Assembly: GCA_963573385.1 (NCBI GenBank) | Contig: CAUYLG010034930.1 | Span: forward strand, 124,001-188,000 | Direction of reading: 5' to 3' | Length of the DNA stretch: 64,000 nucleotides | Origin: Cacajao melanocephalus | Taxonomy: Eukaryota; Chordata; Mammalia; Primates; Pitheciidae | Shown here: positions 13,000 through 24,569 of the stretch, piece after piece | Position numbering within the stretch: the stretch's first letter is position 1 | Layout: each line of letters starts with the position of its first letter | Notes under the pieces: model-generated | Seen by the model: only the letters and a program-made list of their open reading frames with translations | Databases searched by the model: none | Told to the model about the DNA's origin: nothing | Program-made: the position numbers and the translations under genes

Positions 13000-13810
13000 C
13001 ATATACACAAAGGACAGGTTTTCTCCTAGTATTTTCATCACGAGGATGAGACTTCTGCAACAACCTGGATATCATTAGACTATTTAAATATCAGCTCCAT
13101 TTCAATACAGAGAAATAAAATTTAACACAGAGCCTTAATTCTACAACTTTCTTAGGGTGCAAACTGTAATGAAATTTGTGATGGATTTGAAGACTAAAAT
13201 AAACGGTTTGAAACATTCATTAACACAATCTAAACTTGCCATCTTTAGTGATCAAGGCTTCCAGACCTACTGTTCACCTAGAAGTGTGGCACAGGACGCT
13301 GGAGACAGGAGGGGGAGGACTCTGAGGACTCTATTCAAATATGGCAGGTCCCTAACAAGACTGTAGCTTCCACAGCAAGTTCAATATTAGTTTACCTGTA
13401 AATTACATTCTATATTTGTTACAGAGGGAGTATATGTTTGCTGTGAGTGATGGCTTAATTTATTTTTAAAGAGAAAGTGAAAGATATTTCTTGTGATTGC
13501 ATCTGAAACATAGTGAATGAATTTGATGGAAGGAATGCTCCTGTGGAGCTAAAATTGGTAGAAAATGAAAAAAGAGAAACCCCATCAAAAACTGTCTGGA
13601 GTCAGCCTTCCAGACAGAAAAAAACAAACGTCTCAACAAATCTTTACATATTTTTATTTTCCTAGGGATAATGACATGTTTTTTATGACCAACTCCATAT
13701 TTTTCTAAAGATTACTGCATGAATTTCTCTCTTCCTCTCTAACACCTTACTTGGGTAAAGTTACAGAGCACAACACTGGTTGCCTTGATCTTTTACTTCA
13801 TTTATATGCA
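13000..13810. other. Single-copy-like intronic sequence
   Basis: No recognised element. The open frame at 13157-13366 has no domain and no splice context that I can support. Confidence 0.35.
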
Positions 13811-13814
13811 TTTA

Positions 13815-14065
13815 TAGAGTAGCACAGAAGGAAGCTCACTTGAAAGGTAGTAAAATTTAGGTTCAAATCCCATTCCCACATTTTATAGTCTGTGGACCCG
13901 TAGTAGGTTGTGAAATCTCTCTTAACCTCATCTTCTTCATTTTAACTTGGGGATGATACAATCTTCTTCATATGTAAATTATAAGAATTCAGGAAGATAA
14001 AGAATGAAAACATATGTGTATTGTGACACATTATTATTAGCTATTATGTTTATGATTATCATTAT
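13815..14065 (+). mobile_element. MIR
   Basis: Forward MIR with its tRNA-derived region (aggttcaaatcccattccca near 13860), then gttgtgaaatctctcttaac, cctcatcttcttcattttaa, cttggggatgata and attattattagctattatg. The GGTTCAAATCC box is part of the MIR, not a tRNA gene. Confidence 0.75.
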
Positions 14066-14403
14066 TAAGGGAAACAATAATAGTTACATAAAAATAAAAC
14101 ACCTTAAGCTTTTGAGAGATAGGGTTTCTGTCTTAGACTAAATTTTTCTTCATGGCCCTACATTACCAGGCAGAGTGACTGGGGAAAATAAATGACCAAA
14201 TTTAATATCAGATACTCTCTGGGCAAGTTTAGTTCCACAGCAAGAGCAGATGTGAATGCTACTATCAAGCGTGAACTCCTCATTTATTCATTTTTACACA
14301 AGAATATCACAAGAGACTGCCAAATGCTTCATTGAAATCACGAAGCATTACATCTTCAGGTTGTCACTGCTTTATCTGTATGGTAATCTGTTGGGGAAAA
14401 AAG

Positions 14404-14408
<5 letters not shown>

Positions 14409-14454
<46 letters not shown>
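14409..14454. repeat. (CA)23 microsatellite
   Basis: 46 uninterrupted bases of alternating C and A. Long pure CA runs are usually length-polymorphic. Confidence 0.98.
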
Positions 14455-14459
<5 letters not shown>

Positions 14460-15330
14460 CAGTTTGTAACCGTTCCATCTTAGTGAAGCCAGACTGGCTC
14501 ATTCTGATGAATTTTTCGATGTATTCTCCAGTAACTGACTTAACTCCAAAAGTCTTCTGTTAGTCAAAACTTTTTAAGAAAGGAAAAGATCTGTTAACCA
14601 TCTATAGAACGTTGTCCAAATAACAGATACATGTAACAAGTAGATTTACCTTTCCTACTTTTTACTGGGAATTCAGTTCTAGGAGGCCTTTCCAGGAGTC
14701 AATATTCTGGAATGCTTCAATTCATGCATAGCTTCTTAAAGGCACCTTATAAGTGTCTTAAGATAGAATTGGAAATGTTATGAGTCTGCCTATAAAGAGA
14801 TTACCCATCCAAGTCCCAAATACATGATTTAGTTAGAATTCATTTGGTTGTGACAGAAGGTCAATATGAACTAGTTTAAGCAACAATGACAACAAAACAA
14901 GACAAAAAACAAAATCAAACAACAACAAAAAAGAATTTAACAGGATACTGGGATCTCTCATTGAATCAAAAAAGTTGAACAACCAAGATTCTAAGTTTCT
15001 TCACAAGGCAGAAAACAAGGCCTCCAATTATTCAAAGTTTCTGTCATAGACAAGCAGACTCCCCTCAATAGATAATAATGCTGGGACTAAAGGACTTAGA
15101 AAAATGCACTGGTGTGTCCACATCTGTCCAGGTAACCACTCCAGGGTCACCAATCCTCTACGACCAGCATGAGTATGGGGTATCTGGACTATCCATAGAG
15201 TGAGCAATTAGGGCGAGCTTGACAGCCACACATAAGGGGTTTCACAAGGTAACTTCTGGATTCCTTTATACCCGGCCTGATGGTATACTGCATCATTATC
15301 AAGTTATAATGTTTTCTGGAAAAATGTAAA
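14460..15330. other. Unassigned intronic sequence
   Basis: 14840-15180 has a faint look of an old LTR or DNA-transposon repeat (gtttaagcaacaatgacaac) but no family can be supported. Confidence 0.3.
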
Positions 15331-15333
15331 CCC

Positions 15334-15373
15334 ATATAACAAAAAGAGTAGCAATATAACAAAAAGAGTAGCA
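15334..15373 (+). repeat. Perfect 20-base tandem duplication
   Basis: ATATAACAAAAAGAGTAGCA occurs twice head to tail (15334-15353, 15354-15373) without a mismatch. Confidence 0.95.
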
Positions 15374-15693
15374 ATTTAGTTATACACTCAACTAATTAAA
15401 TAGTTTAAACAATAAAATAAATGAGGAAAATTAACAAAGAATAAATGTAATGTCTCATTCATTTATTTATGTGTATATTATCATAAAGGTCAAATTCAAG
15501 TATCTGCCCATAGAGATAGCATTACTATGAATAAGAGAGATTATTTGCTTGGGTTAAAGTGTTTTAAAATTAAATGTGAGGTATTATCGCTATTTGAAAT
15601 ATTCACATCACAGCTTTGTGACCCTTGAATCTACCTAAATACATTAAATTTCATTTACTTATTTTCTCTCTATATACAATTTCTAACAGTTGT

Positions 15694-15716
15694 TATTCAT
15701 TCATTCATTCATTCAT
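15694..15716. repeat. (ATTC)n microsatellite
   Basis: Five to six copies of ATTC. Confidence 0.9.
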
Positions 15717-15766
15717 TTAACCTAAAATTGAATCCCATCAGTTAAGAAATTGGAAAGTACTAGTCT

Positions 15767-16246
<480 letters not shown>

Positions 16247-16322
16247 TAGTCTCAATACTAAGAATTTTGTTATAAAATAGTGACTTTTTGAAGAGATAGA
16301 AAATGAGTTTCACCTTACTCAC

Positions 16323-17008
16323 TGTATTACTAGTTCGTTCTCACACTGCTAATAAGGCGTACCTGGCTGGGCGTGGTGGCACACACCTGTAATCCCAGCA
16401 CTTTAGGAGGCAGTAGTGGGTGGATCACCTGAGGTCAAAAGTCCAAGACCAGCCTGGCCAACATGGCGAAACCCCATCTCTACTACAAATACAAAAAAAA
16501 AAAAAAAATTAGCAAGGCATGGTAGCAAGCACCTGTAATCCCAGCTACTCAGGAGGCCGAGGCAGGAGAACTGCTAGAACCCAGAGGGCAGAGGTTGCAG
16601 TGAGCTGAGATTGCACCACTGTACTCCAGCCTGGGTGACACAGTGAGACTCTATCTAAAAAAAAAAAAAAAAAAAAAAAAAAGAAAAACCTAAGACTGGG
16701 TAATTTATAAAGAGGTTTAAGGGACTCACAATTCAGCATTGCTGGGGTTTAAAAGACTCACAATCATGGCAGGAGGCAAAGGAGAAGCAAAGTCACATCT
16801 TACATGGGGGCAGGCAAGACAGATTTTGTGCAGGGGAACTTCCATTGATGAAACCATCAGTTTTCATCTGACTTATTTACAACCATGAGAACAGTATGGG
16901 GGAAACTGCCCTATGATTCAATTATCTCCACCTGGCCCCAACCTGGACATGCAGGGATTATTACAATTCAAGGTGAGGTTTGGGTGGGGACACAGCCACA
17001 CCATATCA
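16323..17008 (-). mobile_element. MST/THE1-type solo LTR, split by an Alu
   Basis: The minus-strand LTR starts tgtattactagttcgttctc, is interrupted after aataaggcgtacc, and resumes aagactgggtaatttataaa through gggtggggacacagccacac to catatca. CTCAC at 16318-16322 and 17009-17013 is a perfect 5-base target duplication around the composite. Confidence 0.92.
16363..16683 (+). mobile_element. Alu inserted in the LTR
   Basis: Full dimer from ggctgggcgtggtggcacac to a long A tail (about 16658-16681), sitting inside the MaLR LTR and therefore younger than it. The central linker is a pure A run of about 17. Confidence 0.95.
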
Positions 17009-17014
17009 CTCACT

Positions 17015-18130
17015 ATTAACACCGTCTTAAATACATTCCAACAATTTAAATAAAATGGACAGATTCATCGACTTCCGTAAAATAGACCCATGGCAATAAA
17101 ACATCAGGACTCCTGAAATGAATGTCAGACATTCAATTCAATCTCAGGGGTTAAGTGTGACATTTATTACTATTGTTACTCATTATCAATTAACAAAAGA
17201 ATCACAATGTTCTTATTTGTAGCTACTATGCAAAGAGCAGCTTCCATATTCCAGGCACTGTCAAGGCACTTTCTATTGTATACAAAAGAAGGAAGATGTC
17301 TCAAAGGGCCATAGGGACACCTCCCACAGCATAATTCAAATCGTGGCTACAGTTCTTGAGATTTAATGAAGACTACTTAAAGTCCCCTATCCCATATTTT
17401 GTGAGAATTTCAATTGGCCCAAGATTTCTGGAAACCCCAAACCTCATGTTCTACTGCTCATCTCTGGCTCTGAGCTCCTGCTTCTGTAGGAAATATATCC
17501 TTCTTCATTCACATACAGTAACTATTCCATGTGCTAACCAAGATGAGCTGTGCAACGTGTTCTCTTTGATCTCCCCCAAGCCTCTTGACATCAGACACTG
17601 GCAGGTGCTAGGACTGGCAAGACACACTTGTGTTCCAGAGGATTTTAAGTCACAGCAACAAAAATGACCTGATTATCAAGAGTTCTAACACATATGTTTC
17701 TTTACTGTTTTATAAAAAATATATATAATTAATAGAAAAAAATCTATATATTCTCCAAGAACATAGAAATGTAACATATTAAGTATAACCAAGGAGCTTT
17801 GAAACACCTCTTGCACTCTCTCTCCATCATATTTATAGACCATCTCATGTAATAATCTGTCAATAAGTAAAATCCTGAAAGCCAATTTATTATTATTTTT
17901 TTCTCTGCCAAATATCCTTTCCTCTCTCTTCCAATTTCCTCAGTAACTAAAGAAACTCCAGATTCACCTATGGATTTCCTGATTTCATCCGTTGAGACTG
18001 CATATTCTTTACTATTAAATTGTCTAAGAGAGATGGCAAAGAGTAATTCATCAAGCTGACATCAACTAATGAGCACAGATTTCCATGGGCATTCTAATAA
18101 ACTAATATGTGTTTGTAAAATATGTGTTAT
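17015..18130. other. Unassigned intronic sequence
   Basis: No recognised element. The open frames at 17356-17667 (plus) and 17685-17885 (minus) have no known domain. Confidence 0.35.
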
Positions 18131-18134
18131 TATA

Positions 18135-18305
18135 TACATACATTCCATCACAACTCTGAGATCTAATTGTCTTCATTTTATCAGAGGATTAAAATCAATT
18201 GCAGAAATGTTACATAACTTAACCAAGGCCATTCATTAAGAAAACACTGGAAGAATCTGAACTAAGTCTACTGATGCCAAATGTATCACTTTTTCCATCA
18301 GGGAG
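18135..18305 (-). mobile_element. MIR
   Basis: Reverse MIR: cacaactctgagatctaatt, gtcttcattttatcagagga, gttacataacttaaccaagg, ccattcattaagaaa, gaatctgaactaagtctact, ctttttccatca. Confidence 0.7.
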
Positions 18306-18309
18306 AATA

Positions 18310-19915
18310 TTAGCCCACACTCCGTGGCCATTTATGAATAAATCCTTAAAACAAGATAACATGCTTTTCCTTCAGGAGCAAGTGTTATGTAGCTTACTCT
18401 GTTTCATGGGAGAAGCCATGAAAATTTAACTTGTCCTTAAAATTGATTACAGCCCAGCAGTACTGAGTGACTTTCCCCCTAGTTAGCAAAGGTAATCACA
18501 TGTCCTACCTCAAATTCTTAACTAGACTTGTGGTGGAGACAATGGTTTCTAATGCTGCATAATAAATTGTCTGTTGTTAAACACTATATATTTAAGAAGT
18601 GTGGATATCTCAGACCACAGAGGAAAGATTCTTAGCAGGAAAAACAACAACAACAAAACTATATTTAAATGTTAATATTAAAAATTAATGTGCAATATTT
18701 ATCCTTACTGATGAAATACTAACAAGTAGATTTTACTAACAAGTTATATGTCAGACTTTAACAATATCTATGATTTGAAGAAGACCTTAGTTCATTTAGT
18801 TAAATCTTCTATCTAATTTAAGTTCCTCATAGATATTCATTCAGATTCTCCTTGCTTAATTCTAACAACTAGGGCTTTACTATTTCGTTCTTTGAATTTG
18901 TGGCTGGCTCTGATATATATATTTATATATAACGTATTTAGATTAGGTAATGTTATAGCACAGACCTTTTCCAACTTTTTTCATACTCTAGTATCCCCTC
19001 CTAGTTTCATATGGAAGTTAGAAAAGGATAATAGATTTTGAGCATGCTGTGCAAGGCAATGGATGAAGCCAGAGCCAAGAGCTCACCCAGCCACACCCGG
19101 GGCTAAAAAGAATTCCATCTCAGCACATTTACTGACAAACTATGGTACATCTCTGTGCTGCCACCCACTGGTCAAAAGTTCTGCCATTGATTACTGCTTG
19201 TTAGTGAATTTCCTGAAGAGATAGCAAGAACCAGCCTTACTTGAGAGTACTTTCCTTAATTTGTCATTTGCTGGCATCTTTGAGAACCGTTTTTCCATCA
19301 AAACAAAAAGTTTAACTTTCAAACACATCCCTGAGGCAGACCTGCAGTAAAACTTGCCATTGTCCCTAGCAATGTAAACCCCAAAACTATTTGTTCCTTC
19401 CAAATATATGGGGGGCTACCTAAGTCATTTAGTTACTCCTTTCTGCTTAAAATTCCTCAAGTTTGCATCTAAGATTCATATCTGACACAAAAATGACACT
19501 TGTCTCTCCTAAATTTTGACCCTTTATTCTAATGCTCTTCTCAGTTGTACAACAGTTGTTCAACAAAAGTTTGGTTCTTCTTTTGCATAACCATGTTTGA
19601 AGACAGCTCCCACAGCCCTGCTTCCTGTCTCACTCCACCACCACAGTTTGCAAGCCAAGCATTGGTTTTCCCACCTGCAACACATGTAACTTGGCTTCTA
19701 GCCTCTTCACAGGCGTGGGTATGCTGCCCCAGGAATACTGAGGCTAACCACAACTCATGTTTGGGAACTTATTTTGTCTACTGACTAAATATATTGCTAA
19801 TACTTTACATATTTTAAAATGCATTGTTGTCCTGTCACAGAATTTTTTTGATGTCCTTAGACTCTGGTCTAGCAGTTCATTTCAGTGTTACCTCAGCTCA
19901 CTATTCTGCATATAG
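18310..19915. other. Mostly single-copy intronic sequence
   Basis: No gene. A short stretch near 18545 (taatgctgcataataaattg) resembles the repeat family at 20.58 kb. 19040-19440 is unlike any repeat I know. Confidence 0.35.
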
Positions 19916-19919
19916 TCAA

Positions 19920-20460
19920 AAAAGTCAGAAAATATCAAGTGTTGGCAAGGATGTGAAGAAACTGTAATCCTCATAAAATACAGAAACAAGCTGGTGGTTC
20001 TTCAGAGTGTTAACCTAGTGTTATCATGTGACCTAGCATTTCCACTCCTAGGTATTTATTCAAGGGAAATAAAAACACATGTCCACACAAACTCATACAC
20101 AAATATTCATACCAACACTATTCCCGATAGACAATAAATGAACACATCCCAAATGGCCATCAATGAATGACTGCATAAATGAAATGAGGTATATCGATAC
20201 AATGGAATATTATTTGGCAGTAAAAAGTAATGAAATCCTGATGCACGTGACAACATGAATGAAACCTGAAACACTATGATAAGCAATAGAAACCCTTTAC
20301 AAAAGACCATATATTTATAATCCCTTTTACATAAAACAATCAGAATAAGAAAATCTACAGAAGCAGAAAGTGTAACAGTGGTTTCCTGTAGTGACTGAGA
20401 ATATACTAAAACCACATAAATAAGAGAACAGTATGGTATGTGATTAAATCTCAATAAGTT
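19920..20460 (+). mobile_element. L1M (L1ME-like) LINE 3' fragment
   Basis: Decayed ORF2 end in order: ttggcaaggatgtgaagaaa, tgacctagcatttccactcc, taggtatttattcaaggg, tcccaaatggccatcaatga, acaatggaatattatttggc, gtaacagtggtttcctgtag. Ends near (TTG)n at 20461-20482. Confidence 0.8.
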
Positions 20461-20579
20461 GTTTTTTGTTGTTGTTGTTGTTAATTCACCCCAGGCTACA
20501 TAGAATCATAAGACTTAGAAGTAGAGAAAATGATCGAACATGACTGATTTTTTTATAAACATGGAAAAATGAGTGAATT

Positions 20580-21062
20580 GGTTATCTACTGCTGTGTAAC
20601 AAATCACCTCAAGATTTACTGACTTAAAAGTACAACCACCATCTGCTTGGGTCATCTATCTCCAAATATCAGTGAAGACAGGCGGCCTCTGCTTCACACA
20701 GCATCAGCTGGGACTCGGCACTCCACTATGGATGGCTCACTGGAAAGGCTGCTAAGTTGGTGCTGGTGCCAGCCAGGAGTTCAGATGGTGCTGTGTGCCT
20801 GGAGACTGCATGCCTGTCCACACAGCCTCTTCACGAGGGTCTTAAGCATGTTCATCTCATGGTGGCTGGTTTCTAAGAATAAGCATCCCAGAAGAACCAG
20901 GCAGGAGGCCTACTGCCCTGTAGCCCTGGTCACAAGCATTCCCTTCCACCATAGTCCTAAGTCTAACTGGAGTGAAGAAGAGGAAATATCGAGCTCATCT
21001 ATCAATGTGAGAGGATTAGATTCTCATCTCAAGAAGGACGGGAGACATAGGAAATTGTGACC
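20580..21062 (+). mobile_element. Ancient interspersed repeat, family not assigned
   Basis: Begins ttatctactgctgtgtaaca and continues cagcatcagctgggactcgg and atctcatggtggctggtttc, a layout shared by many old mammalian repeats of LTR or DNA-transposon type. The open frame at 20647-21060 lies entirely inside it. Confidence 0.5.
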
Positions 21063-21583
21063 TAGCACTCTGAAACAAGACAACCTGCCATAGTGAGTTT
21101 TAGGCTAAGTATACTGTCAAAATTCACCTGTTTAATTCACCTTCCTGCAATCCTTAGTTAGGGTCCACATTTCTAACAAAACCACCTATTTACTCACTTC
21201 CTGTGTTGATGTAAAAATATATTCATATTTTACATTTTAGTGAAGTGGCTTTCAATAACAGACTGTTTGAAGACAACATTTTCCACAAAGAGTTTTCTTC
21301 TAAGAAAATGCTGAAAAGTAAACCCTCACATGAGCCAGGGACAAGAATAAAGAACTTGCTATAACAGCACTTATAATTTTTCAACACAAAATCCTCCTGG
21401 CATTTTCTTCCATGAATATTCCATTTCCTGTAAAGTGAAGACTGAAATTATTCTGTTACACAGCTGCAGGTAAGTAAGCTTTTTGTCTCCCTTGGAACCA
21501 TCCACACAAATATGCTGAAAAGGTAACTTGTGCTAAAATATAAAAAATGCCAACAATTAAAAAAAACTACACACATACAACAC

Positions 21584-21967
21584 TGTATGGGTCTGTTCTC
21601 GTGCTGCTATGAAGAAATACCTTAGACTGGGTAATTTATAAAGGAAAGGCGTTTAATTTACTCATAGTTCCACAGGGCTGGGGTGGGAGGGGCCTCAGAA
21701 AACTTACAATCATGGTAGAAGGGGAAGCAAATATGTCCTTCTTCACATGGTGGTAGGAAGAAAAAGAATGAGTGAAAGTGGGGTCAGAAAGCCCTTTATA
21801 AAACCATCAAATCTCGTGAGAACTCACTCACTGTCACAGGAACAGCAGGAGGGTAATGGCCTCCATGACTCAATTACCTCCCACAAGGTCCTTCCCATGA
21901 CACATGGGGATTATGGGAATTACAATCCAAGATGAGCTTTCACTGGGGACACAGCCAAACCATATCA
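21584..21967 (-). mobile_element. MST-type solo LTR (ERVL-MaLR)
   Basis: The reverse LTR runs from tgtatgggtctgttctcgtg through agactgggtaatttataaag, acttacaatcatggtagaag and tctcgtgagaactcactcac to aaaccatatca. AACAC at 21579-21583 and 21968-21972 is a perfect 5-base target duplication. Confidence 0.93.
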
Positions 21968-21974
21968 AACACAT

Positions 21975-22730
21975 ACAACACACCACCATTAAACATACAA
22001 ATAAATAGTAAACACAAAAAATTACTTCAAAATCTGTAATGATTAGTATGTTTTAATGACATCAAGAGTTTCATCAAGCACAAACATGTGAAAAATCTCT
22101 CAAACATAAAAAGTGTACAAAATAAGCACTAAAGCAAATAATCGAATTGCTCCGAGACTCTGGGGCAAGAGCCTGCTTTCGAACAGCAGTTAAAAATCAC
22201 TGAAGGAGACTATCAACAAATATGATAAACCTGGCTTAATTGTGTACAAACAAAAATAAGTGTATTTGTGTACAGTTTTTTATGTGTAAAGTTGCTGATT
22301 CATGTATTAGCATGGTAGGTGTTTTTTCCTTTTAAGTAAAACAAAGCACACAGTCTAGTTTAAAAAAAAAAAAGACACATTTTATTAATGAAGGATACAG
22401 TTAATAAGCCTCATTTTAAACTGAAAATATCTCATTCCACCTGATTAAATGAGTTTCGATTGAGGCTGTTTATAGAAAAAAATTGCAGTTTAGGGGCCTA
22501 GGATTCATCGAAGACAATGGGCGCATTCTGAAGCAATATGTGAGCAGCCCACGTGGAAAACCTAGATCCAATACAACCATTCAAGTAAGTGTAAAAGTAT
22601 ATGATCAACGTAACACTGAAAATGAGACCCTTGTGCCACAAAAATAACTGAGGATTTTTACCACAATTAAGCAAAGCATTTACTTTTGTGTTAAAATAAA
22701 ATGGAAAAAGACAGTAGGTTCATTCCTAAG
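21975..22730. other. Single-copy-like intronic sequence
   Basis: No recognised repeat. 22440-22700 includes a CpG-bearing stretch near 22500-22560. Confidence 0.35.
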
Positions 22731-22734
22731 TCAT

Positions 22735-22865
22735 TGTCTCAATAGAAATATACTGAACACCTCCTCCGTGGCTGGCACTGCTCCAAGAGCTGGTGACACA
22801 AGAGTAAGGAGGGGAGACAAGGCCACATCCCCATCCAATAAGCTTTGGTGAGAGTTAGAAAAATA
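22735..22865 (-). mobile_element. L2-like fragment
   Basis: tgaacacctcctccgtggct, ggcactgctccaagagctgg and tgacacaagagtaaggag match the spaced L2 core motif (point of change, size-class words). Old and without ends. Confidence 0.5.
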
Positions 22866-22869
22866 TTAC

Positions 22870-23860
22870 AGTTATTATTACTACTAGTAACAGTAACATG
22901 CCTATTACTGAAATGTCTAATTTCTATTAAATCAGTTGACTATAGCTAACTATTGAAAGGTTTTCAATGTCAGCAAACAAACCAGTAAAGCTCCTAGTAT
23001 GGCAGTTTCTTATCTTGGGTCTCCATAAAGATGGAGTCATCATATCACTGCAGCGTTATTCAAGCCGTATTCTTGGAGGGCATTCCAGTGGAGGGATGAG
23101 GTGTTGTTTTCAATATGAGCAGAGGTCTCAAAAGTGAGAAGATTTACACTCTAGATGATTCATTTTAAGAATAAATTACCTCTGGCTTTTGACAGGAGGT
23201 CTCTAGTAGACAATTTCATGTCTCTGAACAGTACCTGAAGTGTGTGGTATTGTTTAACAAAATAGTTTCATAAAAGTGACTGCTTTGTTAATAGGTGGGC
23301 TGGATACCAAGCTTACCTGTTTGGGTGGAGGATTTCTTTTTTGTTGTGTAAATAGTGGGCATGGGTGCTGGCAAACAGGGCTACAATTGTATTCCAAAAG
23401 TTCTGAATCAAATAAGTCTTTAAACACTTTAGTTGATGTCCCAGAGTTCTACTTTTCAGAACAGAAGATACGGCAGTGTCAAAACTACATGTGGAATTGT
23501 TTGTGATTTACTGTAAGAACTACGGAATAGTTAAATAGACTTTTATGTAACTTTAATTTTTAATTTGAGCCTAACTTCTTTATCTTTCCAGGATATGTAA
23601 CTTTCAAAAATGCATCCCCAGATAACTAAATCTACTGACTGAGGGGAATGAAGCTATTTAGCACTGTCTCTCTAGATGTTGAAGATTACCTGTCAAAAGT
23701 GATATTGTTTTTGCCTTATTGATATTGAGTTGTTCTTTCTCACAATAATTAGGCAAGTGGCCCAGCTGCTTCCTGAGGCTATGAGTAGAATGTGAAAGTC
23801 AGAACTTGTCCTTAGTGAAAAAGGAGGATGCTAATCTTCACTTTTCCTTGCCAGAAGGGC
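22870..23860. other. Unassigned intronic sequence
   Basis: No element or gene recognised. Confidence 0.35.
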
Positions 23861-23869
23861 ACAGAGCCA

Positions 23870-24080
23870 GCTCATTTAGAGCCCAGGGCATGAACTTACA
23901 CATGCCTTTTATGATTGCAGCCCAGTGACAGCAACTTGAACATGATTGATGGGCTGCCTCAGGCATGTTTACCTGTGTCACTGATGCATGCTAGAGATAA
24001 GTCCAGTCCAGGCCACTAATGCCCAGCAACAGGAATTTTCAACTAAAGCAGGAGTGGGTCTAACCCACAGTATTCCCTTG
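23870..24080. other. Candidate conserved non-coding stretch
   Basis: Single-copy in appearance, without microsatellite or repeat signatures, balanced in composition, with TGATTGATGG and a TGTTTACC forkhead-like site. Conservation is inferred from texture only. Confidence 0.25.
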
Positions 24081-24182
24081 CTTCCTGTCACATTTTCTCT
24101 ACAGATACAATTAACTAAAAATGAGGTACAGCAGTTCCTTAAATTATTTGTATTTGGGTTCTTATTAGTCATTACTTTTAAA

Positions 24183-24224
24183 AATATACTGCAGATCAAA
24201 TTAAATATATTGCAGATCAAATTA
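24183..24224 (+). repeat. 21-base tandem duplication
   Basis: AATATA(C/T)TGCAGATCAAATTA occurs twice head to tail with one mismatch (24183-24203 and 24204-24224). Confidence 0.93.
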
Positions 24225-24387
24225 ATGTATAAATTCCCCATTCTCTTCTCCTAGTTAAATAAGATTTAGACTGGCAGAAAATACTATCTAACTTGACCTT
24301 AGCAAAACCTTGGTCATAGAAAAATATTTTTCTTGGGAAAAATATTAGACAACATATTGTAGGCCTACTATTTTGTCTAAATGATGA

Positions 24388-24565
24388 GGTCATGTAGTGT
24401 AGTGGAGGAAAGAAAGCACTGAATTTTCAACTCAGTGAATAAAACAATTTAATTTCTCATTTCACTTCTACAGCAATTTCCTGTATGGCTTTTGGTAGGC
24501 ACACTGAATGTTTTTTAAAGTCTCGGTTTCTTGATCATAAAATACATACTGAGCAAAATAATTGT
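24388..24565 (+). mobile_element. MIR
   Basis: Forward MIR: gtgtagtggaggaaagaaag, cactgaattttcaactcagt, ttcctgtatggcttttggta, tctcggtttcttgatcataa, aatacatactgagc. Confidence 0.6.
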
Positions 24566-24569
24566 TAAA

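Noticed and set aside
12690..13010. 106-residue open frame rich in Alu-type peptide words, minus strand
   Set aside because: A translation of an Alu; the same applies to frames in the other Alus (for example 42262-42608).
13855..13875. GGTTCAAATCC, like a tRNA B box
   Set aside because: It belongs to the tRNA-derived part of a MIR; no cloverleaf can be drawn around it.
14256..14483. Frame ending in a Thr-His repeat
   Set aside because: It is the translation of the (CA)23 microsatellite.
20107..20454. 115-residue open frame, minus strand
   Set aside because: Antisense to an L1M fragment.
20647..21060. 137-residue open frame, plus strand
   Set aside because: It lies wholly inside an old interspersed repeat and has no protein family.
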